Source: Rhodococcus maanshanensis NBRC 100610
GTDB taxonomy: Bacteria > Actinomycetota > Actinomycetes > Mycobacteriales > Mycobacteriaceae
Direction: 5' to 3'
Assembly (NCBI RefSeq): GCF_001894865.1
Contig: NZ_BCXA01000013.1
Span: 100,266-164,265 of the forward strand
Length of the DNA stretch: 64,000 nucleotides
The notes under the pieces were generated by a model. It was not told the DNA's origin. It made no database searches and saw nothing but the letters and a program-made list of their open reading frames with translations. This document shows positions 41,975 to 50,015 of this stretch, in pieces (the stretch's first letter is position 1; every line of letters begins with the position of its first letter). The translations under genes and the position numbers were made by a program.

Positions 41975-43708
41975 ATGGTCAATCCCGCAAGCCCCCAGAT
42001 CGATCCGCAGCTGGTCGCGCGGTTGTCCGGCGAGTTCGACGCGCTCGGGCTGCACATGCGCGGTGTCGCCGCGGATCTGACGCGGCTCAGGTCGCAGCTC
42101 GAGATCCCGTCGCCCCTGTCGGCGCCGCAGGCGCCCGCGCAGCCGCAGGCCTACCTTCCGCAGCCGCAGGCCTACCTTCCGCAGCCGCAGGTCCATCAGC
42201 CGATGGCGCCGACTCCGCCAGCGTCGCAGGTCATCCCGGCGGTCCCCCCGCAACCTGCCCCGTGGCCGCCCGTTCGCGCGCAGGCTCCCCGGCGGGAGCC
42301 CCGCGAGCCGTGGTGGCAGCGCGACGGCATGGTCAGCCGGGTGCTCGCCGTCGCGGGCGCGGCGGTGACCCTGATCGGAGTGCTGATGCTGCTGGTGCTG
42401 GCCGCGCAGGCTGGATTCTTCGGCCCGGTGGCCCGGGTGACCGCAGGGGCCGTGTTCTCCGTCGCCCTTGTCGGGGCGGGCATTCGCGTGTACGGCCGCC
42501 CGGGGGGACGGATCGGTGGCCTCGCCCTTGCCGGCACCGGCGTCGCGGGCGGCTACCTGGACGTGGTCGCCGCGACGTCGTACTACGGCTGGCTGCCGCC
42601 CGTTGTCGGCCTCGCCGTCGCCTTCGGGATCGCCGCGGGTGGAATGACGCTGGCGACGCGCTGGCAGTCGCAACCGCTGGCCGCGCTCTCCGTGGTCGCG
42701 GTGGCGGTGCTGGCTCCGGCCTTGGCGGACGGCCTCACCGTCACCCTGCTCGCCTTCCTTGTCCTGCTCCAGGTTGCCGCGTTCCCGCCCCAGCTCGGCA
42801 GGGACTGGCCGTATCTGCATGCGGCACGGACGATTCCGGCCGTGCTGGGAATGCTGATCGCGCTCGCTGACGCCACATGGAACGGGGTTTCGCCGTGGTC
42901 CGGCGCGGATCGTCCTGTCGCGGTCGCGCTGCTGGCGTTGGCGGTCGTGGTCGCCGTTGTCGGTGTCGGATCGGCGGTGGTGCTGGTGCGGCGCAACACC
43001 GCCGACGTCACCGCGACGGTGATGCTCGTGCTGGCGACGCTGCCGCTGCTGTTCTCGGGTGGCGTCGCGGGCCGCTGGACCGAGGTGGCGCTGCAGTGCG
43101 GGCTCGCGGCCGGGTTGCTCGCCGTGCCGGTGGTTGTGCGCCCGCTGCCCGGCCACACCCGGGTCACGACGGCGGCGGTCGCGTCGCTGGCGGTGCTGCA
43201 GGCGGTCTCCGGGGCCAGCCCGCGGGACGCGCTCCCGGTGGTGCTGCTCGCGATCGCGCTCGGACTGGTCGCGGTCGCCGGTCAGGCCCGCTCCCGGATC
43301 GCCTACGGCGCCGGGGTCGGCTTCGGGTCGATCGGCGCGCTGCTGTTCCTCGACGCCGCCCCTCCGGAGGCGCTGGCGAACCAGGCCGACGCGGTGGGTT
43401 CGCTCGCCGTCATCGCGTCAGGGGCGATGGTGGCCGTTCTGATGGTTCTCGTTGTCGGGCAGGCGCATTCGGTGGGCCTGCTCGATGGCCGGCGGGCCGA
43501 TGCGGCCTGGATCGCGGCGGGGATCGGCGCCCTCTACGCGGGTACCGCGGCGGTCGTCGCCGCCGGTGTAGCGGCGCTGGGTGCGGACAGGGGATTCATC
43601 GCCGGACACTGCGCGGCCACGCTTGGCGCGATGGTGCTCGCGACGGTGTCGCTGAGGTGGGGGCTGGCGCATCCGGACCGGGCGCATCTCGCGCTGGAGC
43701 GGGTCTGA
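41975..43708 (+). CDS. DUF2339 polytopic membrane protein, truncated by frameshift
   Basis: A 577-residue frame with a coiled N-terminus, a Pro/Gln linker containing two 7-residue repeats (QPQAYLP), and at least a dozen hydrophobic helices, resembling DUF2339. The frame stops early, after HLALERV. The family-typical C-terminus (TFAALAKLFLFDLATLDGMF) continues in another frame at once. One missing G in the CTGG at 43694-43697 would restore L-G-A-G-L-T, so this is either a sequencing error or a real lesion. Function unknown. Confidence 0.75.
   Translation: MVNPASPQIDPQLVARLSGEFDALGLHMRGVAADLTRLRSQLEIPSPLSAPQAPAQPQAYLPQPQAYLPQPQVHQPMAPTPPASQVIPAVPPQPAPWPPVRAQAPRREPREPWWQRDGMVSRVLAVAGAAVTLIGVLMLLVLAAQAGFFGPVARVTAGAVFSVALVGAGIRVYGRPGGRIGGLALAGTGVAGGYLDVVAATSYYGWLPPVVGLAVAFGIAAGGMTLATRWQSQPLAALSVVAVAVLAPALADGLTVTLLAFLVLLQVAAFPPQLGRDWPYLHAARTIPAVLGMLIALADATWNGVSPWSGADRPVAVALLALAVVVAVVGVGSAVVLVRRNTADVTATVMLVLATLPLLFSGGVAGRWTEVALQCGLAAGLLAVPVVVRPLPGHTRVTTAAVASLAVLQAVSGASPRDALPVVLLAIALGLVAVAGQARSRIAYGAGVGFGSIGALLFLDAAPPEALANQADAVGSLAVIASGAMVAVLMVLVVGQAHSVGLLDGRRADAAWIAAGIGALYAGTAAVVAAGVAALGADRGFIAGHCAATLGAMVLATVSLRWGLAHPDRAHLALERV
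42140..42181 (+). repeat. 21-bp tandem repeat in DUF2339 linker
   Basis: Two exact copies of a 21-bp unit (starting CAGCCGCAGG) encode QPQAYLP twice; a partial third copy follows. Copy number could vary by slippage. Confidence 0.85.
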
Positions 43709-43878
43709 CCCTGACCTTCGCGGCCCTGGCCAAGCTCTTCCTGTTCGACCTGGCGACGCTGGACGGGATGTTCCGCGTGCTGGCCTTCATCGGGGTCGGG
43801 CTGTTGCTGCTGGCGGCGGGAACCCGGTACGCCAGGGCCTTCGCCGAGGGCGCACAGCGCGGCCGGGTGGAGGCCTAG
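43698..43878 (+). pseudogene. C-terminal remnant of DUF2339 gene, shifted frame
   Basis: The reading frame GAGLTLTFAALAKLFLFDLA through to RYARAFAEGAQRGRVEA holds the last two helices of the DUF2339 protein, out of frame with the main body. It has no start of its own and ends in TAG at 43876-43878. Confidence 0.7.
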
Positions 43879-43909
43879 CCACCCGGGCCTGTGGCTGCTC
43901 GCCCTCGCC

Positions 43910-46555
43910 TCAGTCCTCCTGGTGGCGGGCGAGCAGCTCGCTGACGCTCACCGTCGGCGAGCCTGCCGAGTGCCGGTGCCTGCCCTGATCCTCTGCCGGG
44001 CCCGCGGATTCGCTCGAGCCGTTGGTCTGCGGGGGAGCTGCCTGCGGAGGAGCTGCCTGCGGCGGCCGCGGGACCTTCAGCTCCGCCAACCAGCTCTCGA
44101 TCGGACGGGAGTCCCGCTCTGCCTGGGCCGGGTTGGGTGCGGCGCCCGTGGAGGGTCGCGGGGCGGGCGCCCGACGCGGGGCCCGCTGCGGATCGACGGC
44201 GGGCGGGTGCGCCCGGGGGATCGGTACCGTCATCGGTTCCGACACCGGCTCCGCGGTCTCGGCGACCGCGGTGGCGACGGCGGTGGCGGCCGCGGTGCGC
44301 GCGGGCAGCACCTGCTCGACCGCGGCCCTGGTGAGCGGGACGGGATTCGAGGGCCGCGGCTCGACCGGGACCGGCATCGGGGGCGTCACGATCACCGGGA
44401 CGTCGGACGGCATCCGCTCGTCCTCGAGGATCGGCTCGCCCAGGCCCAGCTTCTCCTGGATGCGCTTCATCCAGGCCGGTGCCCACCAGCAGTCGTCGCC
44501 GAGCAGCTTCATGGTCGCGGGCACCAGGAACATGCGGATCAGGGTGGCGTCGATGACGAGCGCGGCGATCATGCCGTAGGCGATGTACTTCATCATCACC
44601 AGTTCGGAGAACGCGAACGCGCCGGTGACGACGATGAGGATCAGCGCGGCCGCGGAGATGATCCGGCCTGTATGCGCGGTGCCGACCCGGACCGCCTCGG
44701 TGGTGCTCGCGCCCTGCGCGCGGGCCTCGACCATGCGGGAGAGCAGGAACACCTCGTAGTCGGTGGACAGGCCGTAGATGATCGCCATGATCAGCACCAG
44801 GACCGGCGACATGATCGGTCCCGGCGTGAAGTTGAGCATCCCGGCGCCGTTGCCGTCGATGAAGATCCAGGTCAGGATGCCGAGGGTGGCGCCGAGGCCG
44901 AGCGCGGTCATCAGCACGGCCTTGATCGGCAGCACCAGCGACCCGAAGGCCAGGAACATCAGCAGGGTGGTCAGCAGCACCACCATGGCGACCATCAGCG
45001 GGAGGTTGTCGAGCAGCGCGGCGATCGAGTCCTGCTCGATCGCGGGGGTGCCGCCGACCAGCATGGTCACCCCGTCCGGGATGTCCATGGCCCGGAGGTA
45101 GTCGATGGTGGCCTCGGAGTCGTTGCGGTCGACCAGGCCGGCCTTGAAGACCGTCACCCCGTCCTTGGTCGGGTTGTTCACGGAGAACTTCTCGACCAGG
45201 CCGGGGGCCTCGTTGGCCTGCTTGACGATCTGGGTGATCTGCGCGCCCTGGGCGCCGTCCATCACCAGCTTGACCGGCTCGGACCGGTTGTTCGGGAACA
45301 GCTCGTTGAACTGGCCCTGCGCGACGCGGGTCGGGTTGTCCGGGGGCAGGTAGGTCTCGTTGATGCCGCCGAACTTGATGTTGGAGATCGGGATGGTGAG
45401 CAGCAGCAGGCCGATGACGATGGGGATGGTCACCTTGAGCGGGTGCTTCATCACCCACTGGGTCAGCCGGCCCCAGATGCTGTTCTCGATCTCGTCGGTG
45501 GTCTTGGTCTTGCGCATGAACTTCAGTCCGAGCGCGTCCACCCGGCGGCCGAGAATGCCGAGGATGGCGGGCAAGACCGTGACCGAGATCAGCGCGGCCA
45601 GGATGACGGCCGCGATGGCGCCGTAGGCGACCGACTTGAGGAATCCCTGCGGGAAGATCAGCAGGCCGCCGAGGCTGGCGACGATCATCGTCGCGGAGAA
45701 GATCACGGTGCGGCCCGCGGTCATCACGGTCCGGCGCACGGCGTCGCCGGTGCTGTAGCCCTCGGCGATCTCCTCGCGGAAGCGGCTGACCATGAACAGG
45801 CCGTAGTCGATGGCCAGGCCCAGGCCGATCAGGGAGACCACCGGCAGCACGAACCCGTTGACCTCGGTGAACTGGGTGATCAGCTTGACGACGCCGTTGG
45901 CGGCGATGATGGTCAGCCCGCCGACGATCAGCGGCAGCGCCGCGGCGACGATGCCGCCGAAGATGAAGAACAGCAGGACGGCGACCGCCGGGATGGCGAG
46001 GATCTCCATCCGGTGCACGTCGTTGGCCATGGTGTCGTTGAGCGTGCCGGTGACGGGCTGCAGTCCGGTGAGCTGGACGTCGACGCCGTCGATGTAGAAC
46101 TGGTCGCGGACCTTCTTGAAGTTCGCGGCGACCTCGGTGTCGTTGTCGCCCTTGATCGCGACGCTGGCGAACGCGTGCTCCTTGGTCTTGTCGGCCATCG
46201 CCCCGAGCTTGGTCGACCAGTAGCTGGCGTTGACCTTGAGGATCTCGTCCGGGTTGTCGGCCGCCAGGTCTTCGAGGCTCTTGGTGATCTTGGCCCCGAA
46301 CGCCGGGTCGTCGACCGTCTTGCCCTCGGGAGCCGTGTAGACCGGGATCACGTCGGCGAGGGTGTCGCGACCGAAGGTGCCGTCGGCCAGCTTGGCCGCC
46401 GCAACCGATTCGGAGCCGGGGTCGTCCCAGCCGCTCTGGCTGAGGTGGTTCTCGATGCCCAGGCCGTAGGCCCCGAGGGCGAGCATCAGCCCGACCATCG
46501 CTCCGATCACGGCGAATCGGAGGCGGTAGACCAGTCGACCCCAGGTGGCGAACAC
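43910..46555 (-). CDS. mmpL3: MmpL3-type RND lipid transporter
   Basis: An 881-residue MMPL/RND protein, the probable trehalose monomycolate flippase needed for mycolic acid export. Two six-helix bundles with two porter domains are evident. The proton-relay Asp-Tyr pairs are GLAIDYGLF (Asp250-Tyr251) and GLSTDYEVF (about residue 605). A long Pro/Ala-rich cytosolic C-terminus (from about residue 695) ends TVSVSELLARHQ, as in mycobacterial MmpL3. The GTG start overlaps the NYN stop by one base (TAGTG). The mmpL3-NYN-trmB order equals Rv0206c-Rv0208c from memory. Confidence 0.92.
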   Translation of the reverse strand: MFATWGRLVYRLRFAVIGAMVGLMLALGAYGLGIENHLSQSGWDDPGSESVAAAKLADGTFGRDTLADVIPVYTAPEGKTVDDPAFGAKITKSLEDLAADNPDEILKVNASYWSTKLGAMADKTKEHAFASVAIKGDNDTEVAANFKKVRDQFYIDGVDVQLTGLQPVTGTLNDTMANDVHRMEILAIPAVAVLLFFIFGGIVAAALPLIVGGLTIIAANGVVKLITQFTEVNGFVLPVVSLIGLGLAIDYGLFMVSRFREEIAEGYSTGDAVRRTVMTAGRTVIFSATMIVASLGGLLIFPQGFLKSVAYGAIAAVILAALISVTVLPAILGILGRRVDALGLKFMRKTKTTDEIENSIWGRLTQWVMKHPLKVTIPIVIGLLLLTIPISNIKFGGINETYLPPDNPTRVAQGQFNELFPNNRSEPVKLVMDGAQGAQITQIVKQANEAPGLVEKFSVNNPTKDGVTVFKAGLVDRNDSEATIDYLRAMDIPDGVTMLVGGTPAIEQDSIAALLDNLPLMVAMVVLLTTLLMFLAFGSLVLPIKAVLMTALGLGATLGILTWIFIDGNGAGMLNFTPGPIMSPVLVLIMAIIYGLSTDYEVFLLSRMVEARAQGASTTEAVRVGTAHTGRIISAAALILIVVTGAFAFSELVMMKYIAYGMIAALVIDATLIRMFLVPATMKLLGDDCWWAPAWMKRIQEKLGLGEPILEDERMPSDVPVIVTPPMPVPVEPRPSNPVPLTRAAVEQVLPARTAAATAVATAVAETAEPVSEPMTVPIPRAHPPAVDPQRAPRRAPAPRPSTGAAPNPAQAERDSRPIESWLAELKVPRPPQAAPPQAAPPQTNGSSESAGPAEDQGRHRHSAGSPTVSVSELLARHQED

Positions 46556-47274
46556 TATTGCACTCCTTGACGCCCGATGAGCAGGGCCGACAGCGGTCTG
46601 AACGGCTGCAACCAGGCACCCTCGTCGGGCAGGGACTCAAGGCTCACCCGCGGCAGCGGCTCGCGGAACACCCCGGGGATGTCCTCGAGGTCGACGAACT
46701 CGAGGGTCTCCGAGGCGACCGCCCAGCTCGCGTGCTCGCGGAAGCCAAGAACCTGTACCGGAACGCCGGTTGCAGCGATGTCCTCCAACGGTTCGCGAAA
46801 AGCCTGACCGTCGGCGGAGGCGACCATGATCCCGGCCAGCCCGCCGTCCCGAGCGCGAAGGGCGATGTGGTCGAGCATGTCGGCGTCGACATCGCTGTCC
46901 TCATCGATCTTCGGCTTGGCGAACACCGCGAAACCCACATTACGCAAGGCCTCGACCCACGGGCGGACAACGTCGGCGCTGCCCGAGGCGATGTTCGTGA
47001 ACACCGTCGCCTCCGGCTCGAGGCGCACGCCGCTGGTGCCGGACAGCTCGGCGGTCCTGCCGAGGAGCCAGCGTCCGAGGGCGTCGAATCGTGGCCGGTA
47101 GGCGGCGGTGGGTCGGCCACCGAGGATCGCGCCGAGGCCCATGTCCAGGTTCGGCGCGTCCCACACCAGCAGCACCCGCTTCTGGTGTCGCACCTCACGG
47201 GGCTCGTCCGTGAGTGAGCTTGCCCCCACGGCGTCGGTCGGTGTCGTGTCCGGTAACCGCTCGCTCACGCTCAT
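46555..47274 (-). CDS. NYN-domain protein (Rv0207c-like)
   Basis: A 239-residue protein with a NYN/PIN-like fold: LLVWDAPNLDMGLG is the N-terminal Asp-Asn motif, EDSDVDADMLDHIALRA supplies central acidic residues, and GIMVASADGQAFREPLE the third. Such domains are often ribonucleases. The residues look intact. It is coupled to trmB (ATGA overlap) and mmpL3 (1-bp overlap), so RNA processing and envelope export are co-expressed. Its substrate is unknown. Confidence 0.8.
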   Translation of the reverse strand: MSVSERLPDTTPTDAVGASSLTDEPREVRHQKRVLLVWDAPNLDMGLGAILGGRPTAAYRPRFDALGRWLLGRTAELSGTSGVRLEPEATVFTNIASGSADVVRPWVEALRNVGFAVFAKPKIDEDSDVDADMLDHIALRARDGGLAGIMVASADGQAFREPLEDIAATGVPVQVLGFREHASWAVASETLEFVDLEDIPGVFREPLPRVSLESLPDEGAWLQPFRPLSALLIGRQGVQ

Positions 47275-48032
47275 GCTCGAACCTTTCCCCAGATCAGCTC
47301 TGTGATGGGTCGGCCCACCTGCTGCGCCTTGTTCTCGAATTTGGTGACCGGACGTTCATGGGTCATCGGCGAATCGGCCGGACCCTGTGCGAGATCATCC
47401 CAGTCGAGCGGCGTCAGCAGCGGCTCGGCATTGCCTGCCTCGGCGATCCACTCCGCGTACTCGGCGTGATCGGTGGCGACGTGCAGCACGCCGCCCGGGA
47501 TCAGCCGCTCCGCGATCAGCTTGAACGTCGGCCCCTGCAGCAGCCTGCGCTTGTGGTGGCGGGCCTTGGGCCAGGGGTCGGGGAAGAACACTCGGACGCC
47601 GGTGAGCGACTCCGGTCCCAGCATGTTCTCGAGCACGTCGACGGCGTCGCCCCGCAGCACTCGGATGTTGGGGATCGAGTCCCGCTCGATCGCCTGCAGC
47701 AGCTGGGCGAGGCCCGGCCGGTACACCTCGATCGCGATCAGGTTCGCGTGCGGCTCCGCCTTGGCCATCGCGGCGGTCGCGGTGCCGGTGCCGCTGCCGA
47801 TCTCCACGATGGTCGGGGCCTCGCGGCCGAACCACCCTGCGATGTCCAGCGGGGCGTCGGAGACATCGGCGCCGATCGTGGGCCAGAGCCGGTCCCAGGT
47901 CTGCTGCTGAGGGTCGGTCAGGGCGCCGCGGCGGGAGCGGAAACTGGTCACCCGGGGGTACAGGCGGGAACCCTGTTCGGTGGCCCCTGCCACCCGGGAT
48001 TTCGCGTCATTCACCCGACCATTGTCACGCAT
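47271..48032 (-). CDS. trmB: tRNA (guanine-N7)-methyltransferase
   Basis: A 253-residue SAM-dependent methyltransferase making m7G46 in tRNA. Motif I is IVEIGSGTGTATAAMA, the TrmB signature FPDPWPKARHHKRRL carries the catalytic Asp, and TDHAEYAEWI and TKFENKA follow. The start is ambiguous: ATG 48032 or GTG 48014, neither with a good ribosome site. First gene of the trmB-NYN-mmpL3 operon. Confidence 0.92.
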   Translation of the reverse strand: MRDNGRVNDAKSRVAGATEQGSRLYPRVTSFRSRRGALTDPQQQTWDRLWPTIGADVSDAPLDIAGWFGREAPTIVEIGSGTGTATAAMAKAEPHANLIAIEVYRPGLAQLLQAIERDSIPNIRVLRGDAVDVLENMLGPESLTGVRVFFPDPWPKARHHKRRLLQGPTFKLIAERLIPGGVLHVATDHAEYAEWIAEAGNAEPLLTPLDWDDLAQGPADSPMTHERPVTKFENKAQQVGRPITELIWGKVRA

Positions 48033-48079
48033 GACGGAGGGTTGTGGCAGGTGGGTCTGAAGTGAAAGTTGAGACTTTC

Positions 48080-49057
48080 TCAGACGAGCACCACCTTGCC
48101 GGTGGTCAGGCGTCCCTCGAGCCGGGCGTGCGCCACCGCCGCCTGCGCCAACGGGAAGGTCTCGACCTGCGGTTTCAGCTGCCCGGCGGCAGCCGCGGCG
48201 AGCGCCTCGCCCGCCCAGCGCCTCAGGTTCTCCGGCGTGAACCCGCCCGCCGGGCCGAGGGTCATCCTGGTGGTGATGTCGCGTTCGGCGAGTTCGGCAT
48301 CGGTGAACGCGGCGGGCGCGCCGGAGGAGAAGCCGAAGAACAGGGCGCGACCGCCGCGACCGAGCAGCTCCACCGAGCCCCTGGCGATGTCACCGCCCAC
48401 CCCGTCGAGGAGCACCGTCGCGCCCGCCCCGCCGAGGTGCGCGCGCACCTTCGCCTGCCAGTCCGGCTGCCGGTAGTCGACCGCGAGTTCGGCGCCGAGG
48501 GCAGCCGCCAATGCGGTCTTCTCGGGCCCGCCCGCCAGGCCGATCACCCGGGCTCCCACCCGGCGCGCCGACTGCACGAGGAACGTGCCGAGCCCGCCTG
48601 CCGCCGCCGTGACGAGTACCACGTCCCCCGCGGTGAGCCGCGCTGCCTCCAGGACCCCGAACGCCGTCCGGCCGGTGCCTGCCATCGCGATCGCCTCGGG
48701 CGCGCCGAGCGCGGGATCGACGGGCAGCAGGCCGGTGGCAGGTGCCACCGCGAATCGGGCGTAGCCGCCGTTGGGGTTCCCGAGCGACACGGCGACCCGG
48801 GCGCCCAGCCAGGCCTCGTCCACGTCCTCGCCGAGCCTGTCGACGGTGCCTGCCACCTCGCGGCCCGGGATGTACGGCACCTCCGGGAGGCCGCCGGGGC
48901 CGAACGGCCGGCCTGATCGGACCGAGGTGTCGACCAGGTGGACGCCGCTGGCCGCCACCGCGATCCGCACCTGCCCCTGGCCGGGCTCGGGGTCGGGGAC
49001 CAGCTCGAGACGCAGGTTCTCCGCGGGCCCGAACTCGCGCAGTACGACGGCTTCCAT
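48080..49057 (-). CDS. Quinone oxidoreductase-like MDR protein
   Basis: A 325-residue zinc-independent medium-chain dehydrogenase/reductase. The GroES-like N-terminal domain has AVAASGVHLVDTSVRSG, the NADPH motif is TAAAGGLGTFLVQSAR, and no zinc-site Cys cluster is present. It would reduce quinones or enones with NADPH. ATG 49057 follows GGGAG. It lies upstream of trmB on the same strand but is not part of the syntenic block as I recall it. Confidence 0.82.
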   Translation of the reverse strand: MEAVVLREFGPAENLRLELVPDPEPGQGQVRIAVAASGVHLVDTSVRSGRPFGPGGLPEVPYIPGREVAGTVDRLGEDVDEAWLGARVAVSLGNPNGGYARFAVAPATGLLPVDPALGAPEAIAMAGTGRTAFGVLEAARLTAGDVVLVTAAAGGLGTFLVQSARRVGARVIGLAGGPEKTALAAALGAELAVDYRQPDWQAKVRAHLGGAGATVLLDGVGGDIARGSVELLGRGGRALFFGFSSGAPAAFTDAELAERDITTRMTLGPAGGFTPENLRRWAGEALAAAAAGQLKPQVETFPLAQAAVAHARLEGRLTTGKVVLV

Positions 49058-49232
49058 TGGCTCCCTTTCGTTGTCGCCGGTTCCGGCGTGCTCTCGTCGA
49101 CCCTGCAACCTTGAGTGCGGTTGAGGTCAAGGGCGGCATTCCAGGGGGCTTCCGCTGCGCCGGCCCGCACGGGCTGCGATCATTCGGTGCGCGCCGGGGG
49201 GCGCGTTCTTTTCTCTGGGGGGAGTGACGCGG

Positions 49233-50015
49233 GTGGCGTCGATGGAATTCGGTGTGACGGTCGACGGCCTACGACGATCGGCGACGGAGGCGGATCCGGT
49301 GGCCGGGGCCCTGGTGAGCCGGGCCGTGGGGAGGTACCGCGCTCCGGTGCGGGTACAGCTGACGGGGCGCGCGGGCGTCGGCAGGTCCGCGGTCATCGGG
49401 GCGCTCGGTCCGGTCTCGGGGGCCGAGATCGTCGAGACCCCCGCCTGGGACGTGCCGGGCGCCGAGGATCCGGAACTGACCGCAGAGTTGATCGTGCTCG
49501 TGGTGTGCGACCCGCCGCGCCGCGCCGATGTGGCCGCGGCGGGCGTCGCGGGGGATCGCGCGCTGGCCGTCCTGAACAAGGCGGACACTCTCGCCGACTC
49601 CGCCGTCGCCGCCGAACGCGCCGCGGCGGTGCTGGGTGTGCCCTGCCTGCCTGTTGATGGCCGCTCGCGGTTCGGCGTGGCCGATCTGCGGATCGCGGTG
49701 GCCGAGCGGGTCGAGGCCTGCCGGGCCGCAAGGGCGGCGGGGTTGTCGAGGGAGCTGCGGGCGCTGACCGGGACCGCGAGCGTCCGCGACGCGGTGGAGG
49801 AATTCCTGGCGGGAGACGAGGCGCTGACCGTCGCGGTCGAGGCGATCCCTCCGCGAGAGCGGGAATCGCCGCCGGACGATCCCGCTGTCGCGCTGCGTCG
49901 GGCCAGGGCGTGGCGGGGACGGATGAACGGGGGCTTCGACGCGCGTAGCACTCGGGCGGCCCTGACGCTGCATCGGTCGGCGGTTCGGCAGTGGGCGCGT
50001 GGGGAGGTCCGGTGA
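49233..50015 (+). CDS. P-loop GTPase-like protein with degenerate Walker A
   Basis: A 260-residue protein with GTPase-like topology: a Walker A-like TGRAGVGRSAV in which the Lys is replaced by Arg, a possible G3 region, and LNKADTL resembling the NKxD specificity motif. The C-terminus is helical. GTG 49233 has GGGGGGAG 7 nt upstream; GTG 49224 is the alternative. It overlaps the next gene by 4 bp (GTGA). By position it corresponds to Rv0209 (from memory). A role at the membrane with its larger partner is inferred. Confidence 0.6.
   Translation: MASMEFGVTVDGLRRSATEADPVAGALVSRAVGRYRAPVRVQLTGRAGVGRSAVIGALGPVSGAEIVETPAWDVPGAEDPELTAELIVLVVCDPPRRADVAAAGVAGDRALAVLNKADTLADSAVAAERAAAVLGVPCLPVDGRSRFGVADLRIAVAERVEACRAARAAGLSRELRALTGTASVRDAVEEFLAGDEALTVAVEAIPPRERESPPDDPAVALRRARAWRGRMNGGFDARSTRAALTLHRSAVRQWARGEVR

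Noticed and set aside
43922..46570. A very long open frame on the plus strand opposite mmpL3 (about 880 codons)
   Set aside because: It mirrors the mmpL3 codons; its translation is His/Asp/Gly-rich low-complexity with no fold, a common artefact of GC-rich codon use.
47193..47215. CTCACGG-N7-CCGTGAG palindrome in the NYN gene, similar to family-1 ends
   Set aside because: Only the 7-bp arms resemble family 1; the conserved CCTTCTGGTCCTCC centre is absent, so I do not count it as a copy.
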